From Amphiura filiformis (taxonomy: Eukaryota > Echinodermata > Ophiuroidea > Amphilepidida > Amphiuridae), in assembly GCF_039555335.1 (NCBI RefSeq), contig NC_092628.1, forward strand, positions 57,585,547-57,649,546: DNA of 64,000 nt. Reading direction: 5' to 3'. Each line of letters starts with the position of its first letter. The stretch's first letter is position 1. The position numbers and the translations under genes were made by a program. This document shows positions 34,530 to 47,135 of this stretch, piece after piece. Under the pieces are notes generated by a model. That model did no database searches. It was not told where the DNA came from and saw nothing but the letters and a program-made list of their open reading frames with translations.

Positions 34530-35336
34530 CTATGATACGAGTCTCGCTCGTTTACGGCAAGCCATTAGGGTCATAACGTAGCTTATTTAAAGCTACGTGC
34601 AGCTATTTGACCAATCAAAATCGTCAATCTAATCACGTGGTTGGATCGTTAGCTGCGCGTAGCACAGTGCCAGCTATCCTCTTTCACAATTATTATCTTG
34701 TAATTAATTTACGGAATTAGATAACGAGCAGGTAAAGATGTCAAATCACAGCATGTGCCAAAAAAGGGCTAAAATGATACATACACAAAGCATATTTATT
34801 ATCATGAGTGTTCCCAAGTTTACACCGTGTTTAATGGCATACTTTATACCCGGACTGTATAAAGCAGTGCATGGGATCTGAAGGTCAAACAACAACATGC
34901 AAAGCACTGATTAAAGACATTGCAGGGAAATCAAAGGTCGTATGCCTGATCCCCCGGCCTGATCCACGTCGTGAAGAACTTGTCTTGGTAAACAAGGAAG
35001 GTTGCTGATATGCACCGCGCTGTATACTGAAGACTCATTATAAATAATATAATTTAATCATGATATTGGACAATAATAATAATTTGATCAATAAACTTGG
35101 CGTTAAATTTTAATAAAAAAGCCAACATAAAGACATTTTGACATTACATTTAAACGCTAGATTTTAATGAACTAGAAAGAGGGTATGTATGATATCATTA
35201 CGTGCAGCTTGCTTGCAATCACGTGATTGTAAACACCGAATCTGATTGGTTAATAAGCTGCGCGTAACGAGAAAGAAGCTATGCGTAGCAGGCTCCACGT
35301 AATGAGCCGCTTAGCTTGCCATACTCGTTGATTTCG
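34530..35336. mobile_element. imperfect TIR element upstream of synthetase exon 1
   Basis: The left end contains ACGAGT, GGCAAGC and AGCTACGTGCAGCT. The right end has the complements (GCTTGCCATACTCGT, TACGTGCAGCTTGC). CACGTGATT-like blocks also mirror. It sits about 110 bases 5' of the synthetase start codon, where a promoter would be expected. Confidence 0.5.
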
Positions 35337-35964
35337 AACATACTGCAGTTACTGTCCGTTTTCCTATACACAATACACAGTGCTCTCACCATTGACGCGT
35401 GACCTTTACAAATGATCTACGTTGGAAGAATGGGCACTTGCCTAGTTAACATCACTGTGTGAAAAATAACCAGCCAATATGTTAGCTATTCTCCAAACTT
35501 CTAGCAAATATATTTCTCTAACATGACCTAAAATTACAGCTAGGTTAGATGTTCAGAAATAGTCGCACTTTTGTAAAATATGAGTGAGGGCAAGGCATAG
35601 CTAGCCAACTCCCCGTGTTAATTGAATGGAGATTTGACCGAAAATATTGGTATCGGACCGCTCACTTCTGAAGGATGCCACAAAAAAACGGTACAAGCTA
35701 CATTTTAACTATTCTCTGGCAATCATCATGATGAGTTTCTGATATAGTATGCCGAAATTGGGTACTGTAGGTGATTGACAAATGGTCGCACTTTTCTGAT
35801 AAATAAGTGACAGTGAACATGAAATATCAGCGCCCATAAACCCAAGTTAGTAGCTAGTTAGTGGAGGCCGTCACGGGACTGATTATTGATTATTGAAGTG
35901 CCTTATTAATAGATACGCACGATTTAAGGCAAGAAAAACAAACCGGGACACTTTTGGAGACGTC

Positions 35965-35965
35965 G

Positions 35966-36015
<50 letters not shown>

Positions 36016-36033
36016 GACATCATCATCATCATC
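35965..36033 (+). repeat. (CAT)n microsatellite
   Basis: About 20 CAT/ATC units with one GACAT interruption. Confidence 0.97.
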
Positions 36034-36109
36034 ACTTTCTACATTTTTTCTAAACAACATAGGGCCTACCGTTTTAATAAGATTTTTTCTTGAAATGCAT
36101 GTAACTATA

Positions 36110-36480
36110 ATTATTGTTTAGAGCGTGATGAAATAAAACATCACGATTTTCATCACAAAACAAATATAATGCATAAGAAATCGTTTGTTTTAGAGCATGA
36201 TGATGAAATAAAACATCACGATTTTCATCCCGAAACAAAGTAATACATAAGAAATCAATTTTTCGTGAGTGATGAAATAAAACATCAAAATTGTCATCAC
36301 GAAACAAAGTAATACAAGAGAAATCGTTTGTTTTAAAGCATGATGAAATAAAACATCACGATTTTCATCACAAAACAAAGTAATAGGCCTACAAAAGAAA
36401 TACATTTTTTCAAGAGTGATTGAATAAAACATCACGATTTTCATCACGGAACAAAGTAATACATAAGACATCGTTTGTTT
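36110..36480. repeat. minisatellite, ~60-75 bp units
   Basis: About five copies of a unit containing GATGAAATAAAACATCACG, ATTTTCATCAC and ACAAAGTAATACATAAGA. GATGAAA and TTTCATC inside each unit are inverted, so each can fold. Confidence 0.9.
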
Positions 36481-37149
36481 GATTGCAATCAACCGCGACA
36501 GTTCGTCTCACACACATAACAATGCACTGCGATCAAATAGGTTGATGACAACATTTGATTGAATGGACTGCACTGCGCCATGATTACGTGCACCGGTTCA
36601 AATCCTTTGTTTGGAGCCAATCAATAATTTCACGTACAGCCTCTATGCAAATTAGAGTTTACACACGCTGCAGCTGGGGTAATCGACCGAAGGTTGTTGC
36701 CGTTAGTGATCGAATGCATGAGCTTATTTGCTTTACTGAATCGATTTACTGGATTAATTTCCTGTTAACTGGGTTTAATGCCACAAAGGTCGAATCGCCT
36801 TTGCCATGGACCATGACTGCATCATGATGCGAATAAACACGGCCTTGACCACGTTGACTGTTGGATCATTCGACGCTTAATTAGCAGGGTAGCTACGCGT
36901 AGCTATCAAAAATACATGTTAAGGTTTACATTTACTATCTAACAATAGGTTATGATGGGGCAAGTGCGGGGACACATAAGGCTATAAAATGAGCTCATAA
37001 TAACAAAGACATGGTACGTTGTGCAGAAAACTTTTGGCCTTTTAATATAAAGTCAGTGAAACTATAAATGAGGTATCTTTTAATTTAAAGTAGTTTGTGA
37101 TCATGAGGTAGACTACCCCGTAGTCCACTTGCCCATTGTGCATACTCTG

Positions 37150-37183
37150 GATATTGTCTCTCTCTCTCTCTCTCTCTCTCTCC
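37150..37183 (+). repeat. (TC)n tract at the LINE 3' end
   Basis: TCTCTC run ending CCCTCTAGG, directly after the LINE's stop on the minus strand, where it reads (GA)n. RTE-type LINEs often end in short tandem repeats instead of poly-A. Confidence 0.85.
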
Positions 37184-37185
37184 CT

Positions 37186-40178
37186 CTAGGTGCCATATCC
37201 TAAGACGTTGGCGATCATGTCATGCCACAATTCTCTGTTATAAGCCATCTCCAGAAGCTCTGTCGCTTTATGTTCAGCTCCCCTTTCTTTTAGCCAGTCT
37301 TTCAGATTTGATAACCACATCACTCTCTTCCTGCCTCTGCTCCTTGTTCCTTCTATTCTTCCTGTCAATACTAGGTTCTGAGGATATGACCAAGGAATTT
37401 GAGCTGCTTAACTCTGATTTCACGGAACAGCTTCCTGTTCACATTTGCTCTACTTAGGACATCGTCATTAGACACTTTATCAGTCCACGGGATCTTCATC
37501 ATTCTTCTAAGGAACCACATCTCGCAGCTCTCCAATCTTCTTTTAATGTCTGTTGTTATTGACCATGCTTCACTTCCATACATTAATACAGGGACGACAT
37601 AGCAGTTGAGTACCCGAATTCTGGTCTCTATACTGAGGGCACTGTTTTTTAGGATCTTGTCTAATTTTGAGAACGCAGACTTAGCCAGTGCAATCCTTGT
37701 CTTAATCTCCTTAATACATCTGGCATCTTCTGTGATTAGACTGCCAAGGTAGTTGAAGGAGGAAACTTGCTTAATTCTTTGATCTTTCACCTTCAATATG
37801 CATGTTGGGCTTTCAGTTTTTGATACCACTATACATTCTGTCTTCTTGCAATTTAACGATAAACCTTTCCTCTCACTTTCCTGAACCACCACATCAAGAA
37901 GCCTTTGCAGATCCTCCTCAGACTCAGCTAATAGGACAGTGTCATCTGCATATCTTATGTTCGTGATGTTATATGTCCACCTATACTGAGACCATTTTCC
38001 TTTTCTAGCTCCCTTAGAATCAGCTCACTGTAATAATTAAAGAGATCTGGTGACATCACACATCCCTGTCTGAATCCTCTCTTAATGCTTGTATATTCAC
38101 TACAATCTCCATCCACCCTTATGCACGCTGTTTGGTTCCAATAAAGGTTCTGCAACAGTCGTAGATCCTTTAAATGCAGGTCTAGCCTGCCAAGATCTTC
38201 AAAAAGCTGATCATGTCTCACCTTGTCAAAGGCTTTTGAGTAGTCAATGAAACACATGAAAACATCCTTCTGCATCTCTACCGCTCTCTCTGTTATCATT
38301 CTCAAGACATAAATCGCATTCCTGGTACCAGCATCTTCTGCACGCAGTAACAGGATTCATAGAATTATCTTTGTAACATGGCTCATAAGGCTAATTGTAC
38401 GGTGTTGTTCACAATCCACAGCTCCAGGTTTCTTGGGAAGAGCAATAAAGATTGATTTGCTCAGGTCTTCCGGAAATATCCCATCATCATACATTCTGTT
38501 GATGACTCCTGTCAGTTTCTCAATTCCATAATCCTCTAATGCTTCAATCATTTCAACAACTATTCCATCTGGCCCAGCAGCCTTATTTCTGCTCATCATT
38601 TTTATAGCTGATCGAACCTCTGACTGCAATATCTTTGGACCCTCAATAGAATCGGGAAAGCTTGGCAAACCTTCCCTTACATCGTGAAATAACTCCCCAA
38701 CATATTCAATCCATCTTTTCATTACATCATCTTTCCCTACCAGCATATTACCATTCTTTGCCTTGATGCACCCAGAGCTTGAACAGCCTGATTTCCTGCC
38801 TGAGATCTCATTTATCCTCTGGTACACATTCCGATTCTCTCCAAATTGACTCTCAAATTTGGCACATTCACTATTCAGCCAGGTCTCTTTGGCCTCCTTG
38901 CAACGTTTCTTTATTTGCCTATCCAACTCTCTATATACTCTCTAATCCCTGTCCATGATCTTTTGCCTGTCTCTCATCATTGATAGAATTTCTTCTGTCA
39001 TCCACTTGCTTTTACTTTCTCTCTTCTTCTTTGGCAGGCATTCCTCTGCTGTTTCAACCAAGATATCCCTCATTGATTCCCATGTCATCTCTTCTCCTTC
39101 GTCTGTAAGTTGCTCAAACCTGTTCGCCACTTTGATGGAATACTCCATTCGAATCTCTGGTTTCTTTAGCTGTTCAAAATCTACCTTCTTCGTGATCTTC
39201 GCTCTCTTCAACTTTCTCAGCTTACAACGAAGTGTGCATACTACTGGAATATGATCACTTCCGCAGTCTGCCCCTGGATGTGTCTTCGCATGTTTCACTG
39301 CTCTTCTAAATCTGTCATTAATGGTTATGCAATCTATCTGGTTCCTTGTGCGATCCCCAGGGCTCTTATATTCTTCTGGGGTGCTCCTTAAACCAAGTGT
39401 TTGTGATTACCATGTTGTTTGCTTCACACCACTGCACCCATCTATCACCACGCTCATTCCTTTCTCCAAGTCCAAACTCGCCTACTGTTTTGCCATCTTG
39501 TCCTTGCCCCACCTTTGCATTCAAATCTCCCATGATCAGTTGTATTTCATCTGATTTGCACTGAGACTTTGCTTCCTCCAGTTTATCATAAAAAGCATCA
39601 ATCTCCTCTTCTGTGCTCTCTGCTGTGGGAGCATATACTACAATAACAGAGATATTGAAAGGTTGTCCTTGTAGTTTGACCAGCAAAACTCTCTCACTTA
39701 CAGTCCAATAGCCCAGCACACATTTAGCCATATCTGCATCTAGCATTAGCCCAACTCCTTTCTCATGCTTGTCACCACCTGCATAAATCATCTTGAAGTC
39801 ATCGATTTTGAAGTCTCCATTATTTGTCCACCTAGTTTCATTTATTCCTAATATGTTGATTTTAAGTCGGGTCATCTCTTGCTTAACATTTTCGAGCTTC
39901 CCACTCTGGTTAAGAGTTCGCACATTCCAGGTTCCAACTCTGATGATCTTACTTTTTCGCAAGATGACCTTACTATTTCGAACAGTAGCTAGCCGACGGT
40001 CTGGGCCCACCTGCTCTCCATGGGACACCCTACCGGGCGAGGAGCCGTCCACATTAGGTTCCACAGCCCCCTTCACACCGTTAGTCTCTAACATCAAATT
40101 GTGACCTTCCATGATTATTCTTGGGAAACAATAAGTGAAGTTGTATCCCGTTGCCTTCTTCACAATACTGGTGAACAC
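37186..40178 (-). mobile_element. RTE/BovB-like non-LTR retrotransposon, frame-broken
   Basis: Encodes, 5' to 3' on the minus strand, an apurinic-type endonuclease (40178-39366: TWNVRTLNQSGKL, INETRW, VIVVYAPT, MGDLNAKVG) and a reverse transcriptase (38926-37371: NKAAGPDGIVVEMIEA, FIDYSKAFDKVRH, GFRQGCVMSPDLF, YADD at 37941-37952, FNYLGSLI, WFLRRMMKIPW, VKQLKFLGHI). A C-terminal segment with GRKRVMWLSNLKDW ends at 37186. Frames break near 39300-39366, 38930, 38310-38350 and 37900, so the copy is inactive as read. Wording is closest to RTE/BovB-clade LINEs. Confidence 0.9.
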
Positions 40179-40545
40179 TGGTGAAATTGAGACCTTCCAT
40201 GATTATTCTTGGGAAACAATAAGTGAAGTGATAACAATGACCTTACTATTTCGAACAGTAGCTAGCTGACGGTCTGGGCCCACCTGCTCTCCATGGGACA
40301 CCCTACCGGGCGAGGAGCCGTCCACATTAGGTTCCACAGCCTCCTTCACGCCGTTAGTCTCTAACATCAAATTGTGACCTTCCATGATTATTCTTGGGAA
40401 ACAATAAGTGAAGTGGTATCCCGTTGCCTTCTTCACAATACTGGTGAACACTGGTGAAATTGAGACCTTCCATGATTATTCTTGGGAAACAATAAGTGAA
40501 GTGGTAACAATAAGTGAAGTGGTATCCCGTTGCCTTCTTCACTAT
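40179..40545 (-). repeat. duplicated 5' end of the LINE
   Basis: A second copy of the LINE's N-terminal/5' segment (ORF 40451-40203 repeats IVKKATGY, IIMEGHNLMLETNGVK, SPGRVSHGEQVGPDR), then shorter partial copies to 40545. The CCATGATTATTCTTGGGAAA block occurs three times. This looks like tandem 5' monomers or an insertion of one copy into another. Confidence 0.85.
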
Positions 40546-40894
40546 ACGGATATTGTATTTAAGCTTAAAACTCTGATTTAATTAATGTGTGCACAATTGA
40601 TAGATTTTCACATCTGATCTTTTCAGTCACCCTACTCCCTCTCTTTGTTAGCTTCCCAAGTAGACTACTGACTTTGCCTTGCGGTTAAGATTTTTAACAC
40701 GGGACTCTATGGAGAGTTATTTTTGGCCTAACTAAAATTGGCCATGATGTAATGCATCTTTAAATGGATCTGCCTTGTGATTGGTCGCCCATATCTCGCT
40801 ATGGTTTAAATCTTCTGGGCCCGCGTCATTACCATTAACTACACCGCACACAACTGTCTGTGGTATTTGCGGCGCTTTTGTGTTGGGGTAAAGT

Positions 40895-41165
40895 TCTGCT
40901 TACAATTCAAAGTCCATAGTCGGGGTTCGCTATCAATAAACTGGTAGATTCCAAAATCAGAATTGTTCAGTATTAAAGTGAGCCATTATAATTATGCAAG
41001 ATAATGTTGCATTCAATTACTTTTATTGTCACTAATCATCTGATATTTTTAACTCTTTATGACCATTTTACTATTGAATACTTAAATTTTAATAAACATC
41101 AGTATAATTTTGAGTTCAACGAAATGGGTTCATCATGACTAATAATAACATATTTTTAATAAAAT
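40895..41165. repeat. dispersed repeat, copy of 22670-22995
   Basis: Same-orientation matches to 22670-22995 including CAATAAACTGGTAGATTC and CAGAATTGTTCA. Confidence 0.75.
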
Positions 41166-43280
41166 TCGACTATGGCATAGTGTAATCATGAGGTAGAGTG
41201 GAGTGTCTCCGAGTGAAGAGTGTTCGCCCTATTTTTTTCTGAAACTAGGAATATGTGTGAAATGGCTATCAATCGATCAATCAATCAAGTTTTCAAGTTA
41301 TCAACAATCAATAATAAACCAATGAATCATGGAATATTATTAATTAATTACTAATATACCAAAGTAGTCATTAAATAAACAAGTAAATAAATAGGCATAG
41401 GCCTAAAGAGAAGTAAATACATAGGCCTAATGCAGAACGCAGGTATTATTTTAGGTACAAAATTGTATTATTCTATTATTAATATCGCAGCAGTCCTACA
41501 TTATTGAACTTTATTAAAGCATCAAAAATCAAAAAACAGAATTGAAATCGGTCAATGCATTGTGATGTGGTGTCAATTTAAAGATGCTCGTAGATGGAAT
41601 GAAATCCTGCCATGCACAAATGGCTGTAATGACAAAATTGGCACATTTCGAGATTTTGAAGGTTTATTTGGACGCTTGCTTGAAAAAGCAGCATTAATTT
41701 AAATATCACATGTTAAATGCCTATCTTTCCTTACTTCGTTAAAGAAAACAAAATTAAAAAATCTATCATTGAATAATTAAAACAAATTAACCAAATATAC
41801 TATTTTAGCAATTTCGGCCAATCTGCTGACAAATTAAATCTCAAAAATGACTAAGTTCAGCTAATTAATATGCAAAATTGATGCCAATAGAAAACCGTAC
41901 ATGATATAAAGGTGCGGGTTTTTTGCACACATATGTATACAAAGTTCTTTCAATTGATAACAAAAAATACACAAAAAGTAACTAATTATGTACGGGAAAC
42001 ATCATACATACTCGCCAGTCGTGACCTTTTTATGAGATTTAATACGCCGCCGGAGACTAGAGCTCTTCCATAATTTAGTCCGAAACCCGGTTTCCAGACG
42101 GACATTTGTGTGTTGTTACAAGGAATTCAAAGTAATTTTATCATCAAGTGACCCACATAGAGGAATACGACATCTATCGTGAGCCAATCTCCATTCTGTT
42201 GCCTGCAAAAGCCGACGATCAGGTAAAAAATATAAAAGAAGCGTGAGCAGATATTTTTCTTAATTTCATGATAAGCTTAAATTGCATTGAAAACACCAAA
42301 TTGCAGTCACAAAATATATAATATTCGTAAATCACTAAAGCGAATGGTAACGTATGGGTATGTGGAAAAGAAGTGCAATAGCAATAACAAAGTATGTGCC
42401 CAAAGAGTTGTCTTTGGCATGTCGCTTTTTTTAAAAATATCACAAAAATTTTCAAATTCTGGAAAAACGCCTCAAAATTTAAAACAAACACGAACCTTCC
42501 AAAATAAATATATATTCGCACTCGGCGGCCCAGTCACTACCTCTCGCTGTGATTTGGGGTATCTCGTTGCTTCCCCTCTCCAGATACCTATACTTCAAGT
42601 TCGCCCATACCCCACGCCTTAAGTGAGAGCTTATTCCTAAAAATGATGTCTTTCAGTAAGAGCATATATTTTTGAAAATGGGGTCATTCAGTGAGAGCAT
42701 TTTTAGGCTATTTTTTGTCCTGAAAATGGGGTTTATTTAGTGCTCGAGCATTTATTTGGGAACCTGATTGTCATTCACTGAGAGCGTTTATATGGTCGAA
42801 TCCAATGAAAAGTGTACACGGCATGTTCAGGGCCATAACTTTAAAGTATTAAACAATTGGCTTTCGTTTTTGTATTGTGTTTATTCGCCTTGATCATACG
42901 CTTCGTGCCATATATAATAAGACCCCTTCTGTGAAAAACTTAGACACAGAGACCCAAAAACATGCTATTTTGACCCATTTTTTCAAAATATTTCTTAAGG
43001 TATTTTTAAAAACATCTACATCAGTTATGAAAAGCAGTCATTGGATTGAATCTAAATTGATTTCCTGAAAGGTGTGTATTCAAAGATAACCTGTTCAATT
43101 TTTCACATATTTGTACATAATTTTTTGTGATAATTTTTTGAGTGGTATTTTTTTACATTACCTACGAATACAATTTTTCATAGCACTAGATATATTTTTA
43201 AAAAACGGAAATCACTTATAAATGCGCGATTGATACAAGCTTTGATATATCCAATACTGAAATGCATTGCATTCAGACAT
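41166..43280. other. no gene recognised
   Basis: AT-rich sequence with short ORFs lacking known domains. 42610-42800 holds several GTCATTCAGTGAGAGC-type units, also found at 50310-50420, so part of it is a dispersed repeat. Confidence 0.5.
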
Positions 43281-44686
43281 TTTTACACAGCCGTGACGTT
43301 AGTCACGGCTGTGTCTTTTTTCTTACAGGTTCTTTCTTTCTTCTTTCTGTCAACCATTACATTTGCTCTAGCACTCACATGCTTGCATCGATTTTGACCT
43401 AACTTTGTCACAATGATCATTGAACATGCCCCTACATGTCACATGAAACTTGCGGGGTCAAAGGTCACGCAGGGGTCACAGAGGTCAAAAACGTAATTTC
43501 AACTAAAAATGCATTTTCTCCTACAACTTATGTAGAACAGCGACCCTACTTGCACACATGCATTGTTATTACCCAGTGTCTATGTGGTGTACACAGATTT
43601 GTGGTCAAAGGTCATTAAGGGTCACTTCCGGTATAAAACGAAAAACCTTTAAAAATTTTTATTAGCTAAGTAAAACATAGTACAGTAACGGTATGTTCAC
43701 ATATGATCTGCAGTCCCCCAATGTATATGTGGTATTTTTTTTTGGGTCAAAGCTCATTAAGGGGTCACTTCCGGTATAAAAAGAAATACCTTTAAAATGC
43801 ATCTTCTTCCACAAATTATGTGGGACAGAGACGCCACTTGCACATATGCATTGCTATTACCCAGTGTCTATGGGGTGTACACAGATTTGGGGTCAAAGGT
43901 CATTAAGGGGTCATTTCCGGTATAAAACGAAATACCTTCAAAATTTTTTATTAGCTAAGTAAAACAAGGGACAGTAACGGTATGTTCACACATGATCTGC
44001 AGTCACTCACTGTATATGTGGTATTTTTTTATTTGGGGTCAAATCTCATTAAGGGGTCACTTCCGGTATAAAACGAAATACCTTTAAAATGCATCTTCTT
44101 CCACAGATTCTGTAGGACAGAGACGCCACTTGCACACATGCATTGTTATTACCCAGTGTCTATGGGGTGTACACAGATTCGGGGTCAAAGGTCATTAAGG
44201 GGTCATTTCCGGTATAAAACGAAAAACCTTTAAAAAATTTTATTTGCTAAGTAAAACATAGGACAGTAACGGTATGTCCACACATGAATTGTGGTTACCC
44301 AGTTTATATGTGGTATTATTTTATTTGGGGTCAAAGGTCATTAAGGGGTCACTTCCGGTATAAAACGAAATACCTTTAAAATGCTTCTTCTTCCACAAAT
44401 TACGTAGGACAGTGACGCCACTTAAAAACATGCATTGTCATAACACAGTGTCTATATGGTGTACACACATTTCGGGTCAATGGTCAGTAAGGGGTCACTT
44501 CCGGTATAAAACGATATACCTTCAAAATGCCCCTTCTGCCACAAAAAGCATAGCAAAGTGATGCCACGTGGACACGTGCATTGACATTAGCCAATGTCTA
44601 TGGGGTTTCATATATTTTGGGGTCAAAGGTGATTAAGGGGTCACCACAGGGCTGTGTTCGTGGTCTTAGACCACAGCTAAGTCTAG
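43281..44686. mobile_element. Helitron/Helentron-like satellite block 1
   Basis: The 5' side has the palindrome ACACAGCCGTGAC-GTTA-GTCACGGCTGTGT (43285-43314). The core holds nine ~146-bp monomers. The 3' end has the hairpin GTGGTCTTAGACCAC, a short spacer, CTAG and then T. A 3' hairpin a few bases before CTRR-T is the Helitron terminus signature; subterminal ACACAGCCGTG at both ends is Helentron-like. No Rep/helicase is present, so it would be non-autonomous. Confidence 0.6.
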
Positions 44687-47135
44687 TTCTTTCTTCTTTA
44701 CACAGCCGTGACGTTAGTCACGGCTGTGTCTTTTTTCTTACAGGTTCTTTCTTTCTTTCTCTTCTTTCTTCTTTCTTCTTTCTTCTGTCAACCATTACAT
44801 TTGCTCTAGCACTCACATGCTTACATCGATTTTGACCTAACTTGGTCACAATGATCATTGACCGTGCCTCTACATGTCACATGAAACTTGTGGGGTCAAA
44901 GGTCATGCAGGGGTCTGAGGGGTCAAAAACGTGATTTCAACTAAAATGCATCTTCTCCCACAACTTACGGTGGAGAGTGACCCCACTTGCACACATGCAT
45001 TGTTTTTACCCAGTGTCTATGTGGTGTACACAGATTTGGGGTCAAAGGTCATTAAGGGTCACTTCCGGTATAAAACGAAAAACCTTCAAAAATTTTTATT
45101 AGCTAAGTAAAACATAGCACAGTAACGGTATGTTCACATATGATCTGCAGTCACCCAATGTATATGTGGTATTTTTTTTATTTGGGGTCAAAGCTCATTA
45201 AGGGGTCACTTCCGGTATAAACAGAAATACCTTTAAAATGCATCTTCTTCCACAAATTATGTGGGACAGAGACGCCACTTGCACACATGCATTGTTATTA
45301 CCCAGTGTCTATGGGGTGTACACAGATTTGGGGTCAAAGGTCATTAAGGGGTCACTTCCGGTAAAAACGAAATATTTAAAAAAATTATATAAGCTAAGTA
45401 AAACATGGGACAGTAACGGTGTGTTCACACGTGATCTGCAGTCACCCAATGTATATGTGGTATTTTTTTATTTGGGGTCAAATCTCATTAAGGGGTTACT
45501 TCCGGTATAAAACGAAATACCTTTAAAATGCATCTTCTTCCACAGATTATGTAGAACAGTGACGCCACTTGCACACATGCATTGTTATTACCCAGTGTCT
45601 ATGGGGTGTACACAGATTTGGGGTCAAATGTCATTAAGGGGTCACTTCCGGTATAAAACGAAAAACCTTCAAAAATTTTTATTTGCTAAGAAAAACATAG
45701 GACAGTAACGGTATGTTCACACATGAATTGTGGTTACCCAATTCATATGTGGTATTTTTTATTTGGGGTCAAATGTCATTAAGGGGTCACTTCCGGTCTG
45801 AGACGAAAAACCTTCAAAATGCCCCTTCTGCTACAAATAACATGGCAAAGTGATGCCATGTGCACACATACATTGACATTAGCCAATGTCTATGGGGTTT
45901 TCATATATTTTGGGGTCAAAGGTCATTAAGGGGTAACAACCCGGCTGTGTTCGTAGTCTTGGACCACAGCTAAGTCCAGTTCTTTCTGTCAACCATTACA
46001 TTTGCTCTAGCACTCACATGCTTACATCGATTTTGACCTAACTTGGTCACATTGATCATTGACCGTGCCCCTACATGTCACATGAAACTTGTGGGGTCAA
46101 ATGTCACGCAGAGGTCATAGGGGTCAAAAACGTGATTTCAACTAAAAATGCATCTTCTCCCACAACTTACGTAGGACAGTAACGCCACTAGCACACATGC
46201 ATTGCTATTACGCAGTGTCTATGTGGTGTACACAGATTTGGGGTCAAAGGTCATTTAGGGGTCACTTCCGGTATAAAACGAAATACCTTCAAAATTTTTT
46301 ATTAGCTAAACCAAATATAAGGCAGTAACGGTATGTTCACATATGAGTTGCAGTTACCTAGTGTATATGTAATATTTTTTATATGGGGTCAAAGGTCATT
46401 AAGGGGTCACTTCCGGTATAAAACGAAATAACCTTTAAAATGCATCTTCTCCCACAAATTACGTAGGACAGTGAGGCCACTTGCACACATGTATTGTAAT
46501 TACCTAGTGTCTATGGGGTGTACACAGATTTGGGGTCAAAGGTCATTAAGGGGTCACTTCCGGTATAAAACGAAATATCTTCAAAAATTTTATTAGCTAA
46601 GAAAAACGTAGGACAGTAACGGTATATGCACACATAAATTGTGGTTGCCCAGTGTATATGTGGTATTTTTTAATTTGGGGTCAAATGTCATTAAGGGGTC
46701 ACTTCCGGTATAAAACGAAATACATATAAAATGCATCTTCTTCCACAAATTACGTAGGACAGTGACGCCACTTGCACTCATGCATTGGTGTTACCCAGTG
46801 TGTATGGGGTGTACACAGATTTGGGGTCAAAGGTCATTAAGGGGTCACTTCCGGTATAAAACGAAATACCTTCAAATATTTTTATTAGCTAAGAAAAACA
46901 AAGGACAGTAACGGTATGTTCATATATGAATTGTGGTTACCCAGTGTATATGTGGTATTTTTTTTATTTTGGGTCAAAGGTCATCAAGGGGTCACTTCCG
47001 GTCTGAGACGAAAAACCTTCAAAATGCCCCTTCTGCCACAAATAACATGGCATAGTGATGCCACATGCAAATGTGCATTGACATTAGCCAATGTCTATGG
47101 GGCTTTCATATATTTTGGGGTCAAAGGTCATTAAG
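43455..47135 (+). repeat. ~146-bp satellite monomers carrying DR1 motifs
   Basis: About 25 monomers, spaced 143-150 bases. Each is built around GGGGTCAAAGGTCATTAAGG and GGTCACTTCCGGTATAAAACG. Two monomer types mostly alternate, one with TATTACCCAGTGTCTATGG, the other with TTAGCTAAGTAAAACATAGG, giving a ~292-bp dimer. By eye 14 monomers carry exact GGGTCAAAGGTCA; the rest have one or two changes (AAATGTCA, AAGCTCA, AATCTCA). Confidence 0.92.
44687..45979. mobile_element. Helitron/Helentron-like satellite block 2
   Basis: Follows block 1 head-to-tail. It has the same palindrome at 44700-44729, a TTTC-rich stretch, eight monomers, and the hairpin end with CCAG instead of CTAG. Confidence 0.6.

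Larger units (their letters stand above)
35338..36835 (+). mobile_element. composite repeat element, copy 1 (partner 58443-59292)
   Basis: Begins CATACTGCAGTTACTGTCCG and ends GACTGCATCATGA, whose complement (TCATGATGCAGTC) resembles the start. Over about 350 bases it is nearly identical to 58443-58815. It contains a (CAT)n run and a minisatellite. Part of it (36480-36700) recurs inverted at 53990-54270. No enzyme is encoded. Confidence 0.7.

Noticed and set aside
37371-40178. Host gene resembling 'craniofacial development protein 2' or endonuclease
   Set aside because: The endonuclease is followed by a YADD reverse transcriptase and an RTE-type tail; the copy is a broken LINE.
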